In this document: positions 43,420 to 51,464 of the stretch, piece by piece | Layout of the letters: each line of letters begins with the position of its first letter | Position numbering within the stretch: the stretch's first letter is position 1 | Source: Microcaldota archaeon | GTDB lineage: Archaea > Micrarchaeota > Micrarchaeia > Micrarchaeales > Micrarchaeaceae | Assembly (NCBI GenBank): GCA_021827995.1 | Contig: JAKATK010000002.1 | Coordinates: forward strand, 41,225 to 105,224 | DNA length: 64,000 bases | Direction: 5' to 3' | Notes under the pieces: model-generated | The model's database searches: none | Told to the model about the DNA's origin: nothing | Seen by the model: only the letters and a program-made list of their open reading frames with translations | Position numbers and translations under genes: made by a program

Positions 43420-43547
43420 CCAAAGCACGCGGTTAAGGAGCTGTAAGCGCTAGCTAATTGCGGCTTAAACATTTAAAACTTTGCGGTGCGGCTGCCTGGG
43501 CCGCGCCCGCATCACATTTATAAAGAGCGCGATTCGTAATATCGGTG

Positions 43548-45221
43548 ATGACACAGCAAGCACGGCATTGCAATGCCGGTACCAGAGCATGGATGGCACA
43601 GTCCGCGATGGAGTACTTGATGACATACGGCTGGGCGATATTGGTCATAGCTGTAGTACTGGCTGCGCTCGCAGCGAGCGGTGTTTTCTCGCAGACGCCG
43701 CCAAACATATGCCTTGCACCGGCGGAGTTCGAGTGCAACGGGATGCAACTCTTCGGCATAGGCGCCTACAATATAACGATAACGCAGGAGCTTAACGCGC
43801 CTATAAACATAACTGCCATAGGGTGCAACACGAACCAGTCCACAGTCAACATGATAAGGTTCAGACCGGCGATATACCTGCCGATCAACGGCCAAGTCGC
43901 GATAACAGGCAACGCTTCCGGCAGGGGCTTCTGCTTCTCCGGAGGCAGGCTGTTCACTGGAGTGATCGGCACGGTCTTCCATGGCTACGTCATGCTTAAC
44001 TACACCAACCTGTACACGGGCTTCAAGCACACGGTCGCGATAGAGATAACGCAGAAGGTGCTGAACATGACGCCGCCGCCATCGACGACACTTAGTACCA
44101 GCACGACGTCCGCAACGACGCCGACGAGCACCACGACGACCACCATCACCAGCACTACGTCCACAACATCGACGAGCTCGACATCGACGGGATCGACGAC
44201 GTCTACCACAACGACAACTACGATATCTTATGTGCTGATGACGCTGACAAGCAGTAGCGCGACTGGCGCGCCATTCCAGCAGATGGTCGTCATAGACAGC
44301 CAGAGCTACGCCGGCTTGATGGCGAACCTGAGCAACCTCGAGTTCACGTCTGGAGGCCCAATCGGCAGCGGCGGCACGCCGCTGCACGCTTGGTGCGAGG
44401 CCAACTGCAGCAGCACCTCTACGCGCACGCTCATGTGGGTGCTCCTGCCGAACGGCGTGCCGGCGTCGCCGGGCAACGCCATCGTTTACGTCAACCTGAT
44501 GCCGAGCGACTCGCCGGTGCTGAACGGCTACACGGGCTACGCACCGCAACTCTACTGCGCAAGCGGCTGCATGCAGACCGGCTATGGCCAGTACGACAAC
44601 GGCGCAACAGTGTTCACGACCCTGTACCAGAACTTCAGCGGCACGACACAGCCGAACGGCTGGACGGTGCACTCGGCGACGCAGGACAACGGCATCACCG
44701 AGACGAGTGGCAGCTACGTGGTCAGCAACAGCAACTTCGGCCTGAGCGATTACCTGCTGGAGTTCTACGGCTTTGCAAACACCGCATCGGCCATAGCCTA
44801 CTTCGGCTACGCGACGTCGAATGGCCTGAACGGCGGCACCAGCGGCGTGGTGACCGGCCTGATAAAGACATACTCTACGGTCGACTACACCGCGGAGACG
44901 CAGCTCAACGGTATTACCACACAGATAAACGTGCTGCCTACCACGCCGCTCTCAACGGAGCACTTGTTAAGCGTATACTGGCCCTCGGCTTCGGTCGATG
45001 GCATAGGGGTCGACTACAACACGCTCAACAACGTTACCGCTGACGTGCCCTCGGCAGTGCTGCCGGTGGTTATAAAGGACACCGGTGGCACAACGCTGTT
45101 CGTGCAGTGGCTCAGGATAAGGAGCTACCCGCCCAACGGGATCATGCCTAGCACGCAGTGCGGGCCGCCGCTGACGAACCCGCTGACCGGCGGCGCCGGC
45201 GGCTGCGCGCCGGCAACATGA
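43548..45221 (+). CDS. Class III-signal protein with Thr stalk and DUF2341-like domain
   Basis: A 557-residue secreted protein. TATA atttataaa (43516-43524) lies about 25 bases before the start. RAWMA precedes the cleavage point and QSAMEYLMTYGWAILVIAVVLAAL. Residues ~45-175 are a beta domain (ICLAPAEFECNGMQLFGIGAYNITITQELNAPINITAIGCN) shared with the next gene. Residues ~180-225 are a Thr/Ser stalk. The last 330 residues form a concanavalin/DUF2341-like region (TLMWVLLPNGVPASPGNAIVYVNLM, GWTVHSATQDNGITETSGSYVVS, LRIRSYPPNGIMPS), often carbohydrate-binding in other proteins. Four bases overlap the following gene. Confidence 0.78.
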   Translation: MTQQARHCNAGTRAWMAQSAMEYLMTYGWAILVIAVVLAALAASGVFSQTPPNICLAPAEFECNGMQLFGIGAYNITITQELNAPINITAIGCNTNQSTVNMIRFRPAIYLPINGQVAITGNASGRGFCFSGGRLFTGVIGTVFHGYVMLNYTNLYTGFKHTVAIEITQKVLNMTPPPSTTLSTSTTSATTPTSTTTTTITSTTSTTSTSSTSTGSTTSTTTTTTISYVLMTLTSSSATGAPFQQMVVIDSQSYAGLMANLSNLEFTSGGPIGSGGTPLHAWCEANCSSTSTRTLMWVLLPNGVPASPGNAIVYVNLMPSDSPVLNGYTGYAPQLYCASGCMQTGYGQYDNGATVFTTLYQNFSGTTQPNGWTVHSATQDNGITETSGSYVVSNSNFGLSDYLLEFYGFANTASAIAYFGYATSNGLNGGTSGVVTGLIKTYSTVDYTAETQLNGITTQINVLPTTPLSTEHLLSVYWPSASVDGIGVDYNTLNNVTADVPSAVLPVVIKDTGGTTLFVQWLRIRSYPPNGIMPSTQCGPPLTNPLTGGAGGCAPAT

Positions 45222-45931
45222 CCGGGCGCGGTCAGGCAAATCCGAGGCACGGCGTGAGCGCGATTGCTCCGCACAATGAGTTGGTCCAGATGGCGGCTTT
45301 CACTATGCAGGGCGGCAGGGCGCTGGCTGGCGCGCGCACGGACGGACGCGCTCGCGCGCGGGAGGAGATGCCGGTGGCCAGGTTCTGGGCAGTGCTTGTG
45401 GTAGCGGTGCTGGCTGGTGCGATCGCCGCGGACGTGGCCTTCAACCAGGCTACGCCGAACATATGCTACACACAGACTCTGGGGTTCGCGTGCGACAACG
45501 CCCAGCTGTACGGCAACGGCTATCTTAACCTGACGCTCACGCAGCAGACCGATGCGCCGATAAACATAACCGCCATAAGCTGCAACAGCGCAGCGGTGGC
45601 GCAGAACGCGGTAAAGTTCACCACGCCGCTGCAAATGCAGATCTACGGCTCGACCACCATAACCGGCAACTTCGTAGCGCCGCTCCGGTGTTTCGACGGC
45701 GTGGAACCGTTCTCTGGAAGCATCGGCTCGACGTTCTACGGCTACATCATCATCAACTACACCGACCTTTACCTGCTGAAGAACCACTCAGTGACGTTCA
45801 GCATAGTCGAGACGGTCGAGAGCCCGGCGCCTCGGCCGACGATAATAACGACCTCTACTTCGACGAGCACAATGACTACGAGCAGCAGCACTGCGCCGCC
45901 CTACTACGCGCCAGGCGATTGGACCGGGTAG
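45218..45931 (+). CDS. Paralogue of upstream protein with degenerate class III signal
   Basis: A 237-residue protein whose ATG overlaps the previous stop (ATGA), so it is translationally coupled; ATG 45290 is an alternative start. The mature part (PNICYTQTLGFACDNAQLYGNGYLNLTLTQQTDAPINITAISCN) matches the first domain of the upstream protein. The signal differs: QSAMEYLMTYGW is replaced by RAREEMPVARFW before the membrane helix AVLVVAVLAGAIAADVAF, keeping the Glu and Trp but not the Gln and Gly. It ends in a short Thr/Ser tail with PPYYAPGDWTG. It may stay uncleaved and act as a membrane-held minor subunit. Confidence 0.7.
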   Translation: MTGRGQANPRHGVSAIAPHNELVQMAAFTMQGGRALAGARTDGRARAREEMPVARFWAVLVVAVLAGAIAADVAFNQATPNICYTQTLGFACDNAQLYGNGYLNLTLTQQTDAPINITAISCNSAAVAQNAVKFTTPLQMQIYGSTTITGNFVAPLRCFDGVEPFSGSIGSTFYGYIIINYTDLYLLKNHSVTFSIVETVESPAPRPTIITTSTSTSTMTTSSSTAPPYYAPGDWTG

Positions 45932-45950
45932 GCTGTGCCCTAGTGCACCG

Positions 45951-47600
45951 TCAGGCCTGGTACTCGCGCTCCTCTACCAGTATTAGCTCGCCGCCGGCCG
46001 CTGGCTCCTCAAGGCCGAAGTTGGTCAGAACCTCTGGGTGCAGCTCGCCGAAAACAGCGATGGGCTTGCCGGCTGAAGAGGCTGCCGCGCACCTGCCTTC
46101 TATGAATGCGCCATCGTTATGCCGGTCGACTGAGAGGCCACGGGCGCCGATGAGCGCCAGCAGGCGCAGGACCACGCCCTTGGCCTCGGAGAAGTCAGCC
46201 TTCGAGTGCTCGCTCAGGAATGCTACGCGGTAGCTCTCGACGGCGCGCCCGCCTGAGATCGCAAACGCGCTGCCGACCTCGAAGAGTCTCTGTGGCATCT
46301 TTTCGTGCGCGGAGCGGCCCAGGTCCCTTACGAGGCACGGCAGGACAGAGGTGCGCAGCATCGAGATGTTCTCGGTCTTTGCATGCTCGACCCTGACCAG
46401 CGATGCCTGGTCAGCCTGCCTGCGCATCAGGTCGAGACACTCGCGCTCGTTAGTGAGGTACTGGTTGATCGCCTCTGAGAAGCCCATGCCCATCATTAGA
46501 AGCGAGACGCTGTCGTGGAGCTTGCCGATGGCGTCTGGCCTGCCGACAGATGCGCTCACGACAGGAACCGGATTTATCTTGTCGTAGCCCAAAGATATCG
46601 CTACGTCCTCTATGACATCCTGGTCGTTCAGGACGTCCAGCCTGTACGGCGGAACGCCGACGGTGAACGATGTGCCGCGCGCGCCAGCGGTATAACCCAT
46701 CCTTGAAGCTAGCGAGACAGCGGAACCGGCATCGACTGCCACTCCAAGCGTCTTCCTAAGCCGCGATAGGCTCACGGAAACACTGCGATAGTCTAGAAGA
46801 GGCGAGGCCACGGGCCCGGAACTGTAGTCGGACACGCACGGGCTCACGACAGCCCCAGAGTCTATAAGCGAACACGCGATCAGGCTGGCGGCCTGGACCG
46901 CGGCAGGCATCGACGTACCGGTCACGTCGACAAACAGGTTCCTCGTCGACTCTGTGACCCTTGCATGGCTGGAGTTCACTATCGGCACCATCGCGAGCAC
47001 CCGGTCACCATCGGATATGAACGGCACCAGGCCGCGCCCGCCCTTCAGCGTGTACCCGTATGCGAGGCCCTTCGGGTGCTCAGACAGGACCTCCCCGAAG
47101 CTCATCTCAGTACTAGACTCTAGCGGCACGAAGCTGCCATCTCTCGAGGCTGCGTAGCTCAGCGGACCCTTGATCTGGTCCAGGTCGTACATTCCGGTCG
47201 AGAATTTCATCCTGCGCCTGCCGTACGTGTCTGCCAGCTTGTCGGTGAAGTTTATCATGTACCTGAGCCTGTCGCCGCGCAGGTTCGTGCCGCGCGCCAC
47301 GAGGCCGAGTATGTAGGGCCTGACCTTCGCCACGCTGTCCGATACGCTTATGTGCATGGCCTGGCCGGAAACGGCATAGCGCGCCGCGTCGCTACGGCGC
47401 TTGCCGCTGAAGAGATGCATCGCCCTAACGAAGCCGATGAAATCTAGCATGTCCGGCCTGTTTGGGGTTATGTCTATCGTGACATCAGATCCGGACATCT
47501 CCTCTATCTCCATGCCCAGGGCAGGCACCAGGCGCGCCAGCGCATCTGCGCCTATGCCCTCCGCCTTGAGGTCTGCGAGCGAGAAAGTCGTGGTTGCCAT
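45951..47600 (-). CDS. pheT: Phenylalanyl-tRNA synthetase beta subunit
   Basis: A 549-residue archaeal-type beta subunit, shorter than the bacterial one because it lacks the N-terminal tRNA-binding-like extension. ATTTFSLADLKAEGIG opens the protein, ISVSDSVAKVRPYILGLVARG marks the B3/4 editing-domain region, and GVPPYRLDVLNDQDVIEDVAISLGYDKINP is the B5 domain signature. The C-terminal part forms the catalytic-like module. It is 7 bases downstream of pheS and convergent with the pilin-like paralogue. Confidence 0.93.
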   Translation of the reverse strand: MATTTFSLADLKAEGIGADALARLVPALGMEIEEMSGSDVTIDITPNRPDMLDFIGFVRAMHLFSGKRRSDAARYAVSGQAMHISVSDSVAKVRPYILGLVARGTNLRGDRLRYMINFTDKLADTYGRRRMKFSTGMYDLDQIKGPLSYAASRDGSFVPLESSTEMSFGEVLSEHPKGLAYGYTLKGGRGLVPFISDGDRVLAMVPIVNSSHARVTESTRNLFVDVTGTSMPAAVQAASLIACSLIDSGAVVSPCVSDYSSGPVASPLLDYRSVSVSLSRLRKTLGVAVDAGSAVSLASRMGYTAGARGTSFTVGVPPYRLDVLNDQDVIEDVAISLGYDKINPVPVVSASVGRPDAIGKLHDSVSLLMMGMGFSEAINQYLTNERECLDLMRRQADQASLVRVEHAKTENISMLRTSVLPCLVRDLGRSAHEKMPQRLFEVGSAFAISGGRAVESYRVAFLSEHSKADFSEAKGVVLRLLALIGARGLSVDRHNDGAFIEGRCAAASSAGKPIAVFGELHPEVLTNFGLEEPAAGGELILVEEREYQA

Positions 47601-47607
47601 TAGAACA

Positions 47608-49086
47608 CTACAGCGACGTATCGGCCCTCGACCTGAGCCAGTCGACGTCGTTCCTGTACAGCTCGCTGAGCGAGCTTATATCTAGTAGGTTGAACATGAG
47701 GCGCTCTATTCCAATGCCCCACGCGAGCACGCTCTTCCTCGTGCCCATCGCCCTCGCTATCTCCCTACGCAGCACGCCGGCGCCGCACAACTCTATGTCG
47801 CCGCGCTTATCATCGTGGTAGTAGACCTCTACCCCGGGCTCGACGAATGGGAAGTACGAGGGCTTGAAACTCGGTCTTATGCCTAAGCCTGCGTAGAACT
47901 TTGTCAGAATGTCGATCAGGTTCGCGAGCGTCAGGTTATCGCCGATAACTATGCCGTCTATCTGGTGCAGCTCGGCCAGGTGCTTGTAGTCTATGCTCTC
48001 GTTCCGGAAGATCCTGCCTATGGAGAACAGCTTTATCGGGTAGCTCGACCCGGGTTCGTTCGCGAACTTCCTCACGTGGCGCGCGGAAACGCTTGTGGTG
48101 TGCGTGCGCAGCAGCGCGCGCTCCGCTGCGGCCAGGCGCCATGGCTTGCCCCACGCCTTAGTGTGCATAGACCTGACCCTGCCCAAAAGCTTGGCATCCT
48201 CTATCCCGATGCTCTTTGGGTTGGCGAGGAAGAACGTGTCCTGCATGTCCCTCGTCGGGTGGTCCTGCGGCGAGAACAGCGCGTCGAAGTTCCATAGGGC
48301 CGATTCTATAACTGGCCCGGATACCTCGGTGAAGCCCATCTCTAGCCATATGCGTCTTATCGCGCTTATGAGTTCATGGATCGGGTGCAGCCTCGCTGGA
48401 CTGCCCTGCTCCACGCCCGCATTGACGTCGTAGCTCCTGAACCTGCGGCCGGCCCACCCCCTGTTGCCTATGAGCTCCCTGGTCAGCGCGCCGATCTCGG
48501 CACCAGAGCCGGGGCGCTGCTCCGACAGCAGCTTGAGGCCGGCTTCGGTTATGGACACGCTGTCGATGACGTTCCTGGTCTTCCTCTCCACGAGCTTCCT
48601 GCGCACGAGGGCGTCAACTACGGCATCGCTGCCTTGTGCGCCTAGGACGCCGGTATCGCTTATCGATTTGAGTACAGAGCGCTGCGCGTACTGCTTCGTG
48701 CCGGATGCTTCATCGCGGCCGGCCTGGCTGAGCGTGACCCTGCCTCCGCGTATCTCAAGCCAGCCGTTCCTCTTGGCCCATATCAGCCCTATGCCGTTCT
48801 TTACCGATGAGGCATCCGCAGAGCCGCCAACGGACATGAGCTCCCTGACGAGCAGCTCCTCAGGGAAAGCCTCTAGGTCGGAGCGGCCCTCATCGGTGAG
48901 CTCCAGCGTGGTGCCGGTGCGCCTCTCGACGCTTATGGCACCCGCGCTCAGCAGCCCCTCTATCGCCCATCGGAGCGATCCGCTATCGATGCCGAGCTCC
49001 TTCTCCATCCTTTCGAATGGCATCGATCCCGTGCCTTTCAGCGCCTCCAGAACTGCAAGCTCGTGCGGGTGCAAGACAAGCACCAT
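47608..49086 (-). CDS. pheS: Phenylalanyl-tRNA synthetase alpha subunit
   Basis: A 492-residue class II catalytic subunit. Residues 1-200 are the winged-helix tRNA-binding extension typical of archaeal and eukaryotic enzymes (LHPHELAVLEALKGTGSMPFERMEKELGI...). The catalytic domain has motif 1 near HPIHELISAIRRIWLEMGFTEVSGPVIE, motif 2 SIGRIFRNESIDYKHLAELHQIDGIVIG and motif 3 LAWGIGIERLMFNLLDI. It heads the pheS-pheT operon and is 3 bases after the membrane gene at 49090. Confidence 0.94.
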   Translation of the reverse strand: MVLVLHPHELAVLEALKGTGSMPFERMEKELGIDSGSLRWAIEGLLSAGAISVERRTGTTLELTDEGRSDLEAFPEELLVRELMSVGGSADASSVKNGIGLIWAKRNGWLEIRGGRVTLSQAGRDEASGTKQYAQRSVLKSISDTGVLGAQGSDAVVDALVRRKLVERKTRNVIDSVSITEAGLKLLSEQRPGSGAEIGALTRELIGNRGWAGRRFRSYDVNAGVEQGSPARLHPIHELISAIRRIWLEMGFTEVSGPVIESALWNFDALFSPQDHPTRDMQDTFFLANPKSIGIEDAKLLGRVRSMHTKAWGKPWRLAAAERALLRTHTTSVSARHVRKFANEPGSSYPIKLFSIGRIFRNESIDYKHLAELHQIDGIVIGDNLTLANLIDILTKFYAGLGIRPSFKPSYFPFVEPGVEVYYHDDKRGDIELCGAGVLRREIARAMGTRKSVLAWGIGIERLMFNLLDISSLSELYRNDVDWLRSRADTSL

Positions 49087-49089
49087 TCA

Positions 49090-49848
49090 TCAGGACCTGA
49101 AGTAGGTGTAGAGTATGAACAGTATCACCACTACAGCTATTATCACGTATGTCAGAGGGCCCAGCGCAGCGTATATCGAACCGAAGAAGTCCGCGACCTC
49201 CTGCTGCGGGCTCTCGATTATCGTGAATGAGAGCGCGAACTTGGAGAGAGGTTCCTGCCTGAACCACGAGAAGGATGTGACGTTGACATAGCCGTGGCTG
49301 AACGCAGATGCAGGGCTGTCCGGGATCGGCGACACCTTGTCTATGACTGCGCCCCTAGGAAGCACGATTGTCAGGTTCGTATTCGGCATCAGTATCTGGC
49401 CGCTAGCGCTGGGGTTGAAATTGAACACGGCAGGGTTGAACCTGTACAGGAATGTGCGTGGGCCGGTCTGGTTTATGAACGTGACGTTCTGCACGTTGTA
49501 GGTCAACAGCATATCCGCTATGCCATAGCCGTAGTGCGGCGTTATCGGGCTGGGTATGAAACTGAAGCTTGATATGCCGGTCCTCGGGTTCAGCAGGTGC
49601 TGGGTCAGCAGCGGCCCGATGAGCACCTGCCACTCGCTCAGCGTCAGGTTGCGAGCTAGCCTAGAGGTGTTGTACTGCACGTAAGACTCGTTGGATACCA
49701 TGACCGTCAGCAGTTCGGTGACGTGCGCTGTGGTGCTCGAGTTCAGGTACACTGTCACGTTCAACTGCGTCACGTTGTATGACGGCCAGGCCTCTGCTAC
49801 CACTAGCGCTATGACGACCAGCGATGCGAGTGCAGCGGCGCGCGACAT
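49090..49848 (-). CDS. Membrane-anchored extracytoplasmic protein
   Basis: A 252-residue protein with a signal peptide (MSRAAALASLVVIALVVAEAW), a Cys-free beta-rich outside domain with about nine sequons (VTVYLNSSTTAHVTELLTVMVSN), and a C-terminal anchor (PLTYVIIAVVVILFILYTYF). Hydrophobic-sided strands such as TFLYRFNPAVFNF and ILMPNTNLTIVLPRGAVIDKVSPIP recall DUF-type archaeal exosortase-independent anchored proteins, but I cannot name a family. ATG 49848 is selected for the signal peptide; the minus-strand AGATATATATCT (about 49879-49890) acts as TATA box. pheS follows 3 bases on. Confidence 0.68.
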   Translation of the reverse strand: MSRAAALASLVVIALVVAEAWPSYNVTQLNVTVYLNSSTTAHVTELLTVMVSNESYVQYNTSRLARNLTLSEWQVLIGPLLTQHLLNPRTGISSFSFIPSPITPHYGYGIADMLLTYNVQNVTFINQTGPRTFLYRFNPAVFNFNPSASGQILMPNTNLTIVLPRGAVIDKVSPIPDSPASAFSHGYVNVTSFSWFRQEPLSKFALSFTIIESPQQEVADFFGSIYAALGPLTYVIIAVVVILFILYTYFRS

Positions 49849-49930
49849 TGAACGCACGGTTTTGATTCGGCGGCAAGATATATATCTATTGCTGGGAAAA
49901 CGTCGTGGATGTATTCGGTGCCAAGCGTCA

Positions 49931-49993
49931 CGGCGTACCATTGATTGCAGTCCATTGTGGCATGCGGCCATATCCACCAATGGTACGAAGCCG
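49931..49993. other. Structured intergenic element, possible small RNA
   Basis: CGTACCATTG (49934-49943) and CAATGGTACG (49978-49987) form a perfect 10-bp stem, extended past a 2-base bulge by CGGC (49931-49934 region) and GCCG (49990-49993). The inner part can form GTGG...CCAC. It lies in the 261-base gap between divergent genes, outside both promoters. No box C/D or H/ACA signature is clear. Confidence 0.4.
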
Positions 49994-50109
49994 TAGGCAT
50001 CGAAAGCGCAGGGACCTGCCATTGGCGCGCCCCCGACTGAAGAACCCCGACCGTCAAAAAGAGCCCATAGCTTAAATAATTTTTCCTGGTAAAGGCTTAC
50101 GCTGATTGC

Positions 50110-50559
50110 ATGGCATACACCATATCTAGTGTCACCGTGTCCAAGGTCGAGGGGGGCATAGAATCGCTCGATGCGCTTGCGAAGCAGAAGTTCCCTAGGC
50201 TGAACATAAGCATAGACAAGGTAGCGAGGGGCGACGTCGGCGAGAAGCTGAACGTCGACTACACGTTCGTGGCCGAGTACTTCGATGACAGCGGCAGGGA
50301 AGCGAAGAGCATAGGGAAGATACTGCTCAGCGGCCTGGTAGAGGTCAACGAGTCGAGCGAGGTCATAAGCGGAGCGCTGAAGAAGTGGACCGACAGCAAG
50401 ACGCTGCCGATAGAGCTTGCCGAGGAAGTCATAAACACGCTCAACTTCAGGTGCAGCGCCACAGGAACGCTCGTGGCCTACTCCCTTGGTCTGATACCGC
50501 CTCTCATGATAAGCACGACCAAGATCGCGGAGCGCAAGCCCACCGGCAGCGCAACATGA
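50110..50559 (+). CDS. Conserved-looking archaeal protein of unknown function
   Basis: A 149-residue cytosolic protein: alternating strands (NISIDKVARGDVGEKLNVDYTFVAEYF, SIGKILLSGLVEVNESS), then helices (VISGALKKWTDSKTLPIELAEEVINTLNFRCSATGTLVAYSLGLIPPLMIST). The C-terminal pattern of a long helix with Cys followed by LGLIPPL is shared by a widespread archaeal family sometimes compared to SecB; I am not sure of that link. TATA gcttaaataatt (50067-50078) gives a near-leaderless message from ATG 50110. Confidence 0.65.
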   Translation: MAYTISSVTVSKVEGGIESLDALAKQKFPRLNISIDKVARGDVGEKLNVDYTFVAEYFDDSGREAKSIGKILLSGLVEVNESSEVISGALKKWTDSKTLPIELAEEVINTLNFRCSATGTLVAYSLGLIPPLMISTTKIAERKPTGSAT

Positions 50560-50607
50560 GCGCTGGATTACGTCATGAATGTCGCCGGTGGCCATCGGTC
50601 CCGGCGC

Positions 50608-50640
50608 GCTGCGCAGGTAGGTTGCGGGCTGGTGCGCAGC
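50608..50640. promoter_or_regulatory. Inverted repeat upstream of aldolase promoter
   Basis: GCTGCGCA (50608-50615) and TGCGCAGC (50633-50640), spacer 17 bases, end about 10 bases before the TATA-like gtataac (50651-50657) of the aldolase gene. It may be an operator for the glycolytic operon or a terminator of the preceding gene. Confidence 0.35.
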
Positions 50641-50683
50641 CACTGCCAGCGCAGTATAACGCTAATTCGAGAAGGTTGGTTCA

Positions 50684-51460
50684 ATGAACAGGATGGATAG
50701 CTTCATGCGGAAGGGCCACTCGCTGATACTGGCCTACGACCATGGGATGGAGCACGGCCCGACGGACTTCAACGAGAAGAGCGTCAACCCGGCTTACGTG
50801 ATGAGCATGGCGAAGTCTGGCGCATTCGACGCGTTCGCGTGTCAGAAGGGCATCGCTGAGCGATACTACAGCAGCGACATCGCACCACTCCTCATCAAGC
50901 TCAACGGCAAGACATCGATATACAAGAAGGACCCGATAGCCAGGCAGAACTGCTCTGTGAAGAGGGCAGTCGAGTTGGGCGCAAAGGCCGTTGGTTACAC
51001 CATATACATAGGCAGCGCCCACGAGGGCGAGATGATGGGCGAGTTCGGCAGGATACAGGAGGAGGCGCACCGGCTCGGCATACCAGCAGTGCTGTGGGTC
51101 TATCCAAGAGGCGAGTACGTTAAGGACGATACAACAAAGGAGATGGTAGCCTACGCGGTCAGGGTCGCTATGGAGCTCGGTGCCGACGCGGTCAAGGTCA
51201 AGTACACCGGCGACCCAGAGAGCTTCGAGTGGGCCGTCAAGTCCGCGGGCGGCATACCGGTATACATGGCCGGCGGGCCGAAGGCAGAGACCGAAGACGC
51301 GTTCATGACGCAGGTCAGCGAGTGCATGAAGGCCGGCTGCGCCGGCATAGCGGTCGGCAGGAACGTCTGGCAGAGCGATAACCCGGCCAGGACGGCCAAC
51401 AGGCTGAAAGCCATAGTCATAGAGGGCAAGACCCTAGAGGAAGCGCTGGCCATCAGGTGA
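50684..51460 (+). CDS. fba: Archaeal class I fructose-bisphosphate aldolase
   Basis: A 258-residue DhnA/FbaB-type TIM-barrel aldolase that cleaves or forms fructose 1,6-bisphosphate. ILAYDHGMEHGP marks the first strand, PLLIKLNGKTS holds a conserved Lys, GADAVKVKYTGD has the Schiff-base Lys, and PVYMAGGPKAETEDAF plus GIAVGRNVWQSDNP form the phosphate site. It is the first gene of a two-gene glycolytic operon with phosphofructokinase. A Shine-Dalgarno-like gaaggttgg precedes the ATG. Confidence 0.92.
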   Translation: MNRMDSFMRKGHSLILAYDHGMEHGPTDFNEKSVNPAYVMSMAKSGAFDAFACQKGIAERYYSSDIAPLLIKLNGKTSIYKKDPIARQNCSVKRAVELGAKAVGYTIYIGSAHEGEMMGEFGRIQEEAHRLGIPAVLWVYPRGEYVKDDTTKEMVAYAVRVAMELGADAVKVKYTGDPESFEWAVKSAGGIPVYMAGGPKAETEDAFMTQVSECMKAGCAGIAVGRNVWQSDNPARTANRLKAIVIEGKTLEEALAIR

Positions 51461-51464
51461 TTGA

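Noticed and set aside
42529..43446. 305-aa plus-strand frame opposite geranylgeranyl reductase
   Set aside because: Leu/Val/Arg-rich shadow of a conserved gene with intact motifs on the minus strand.
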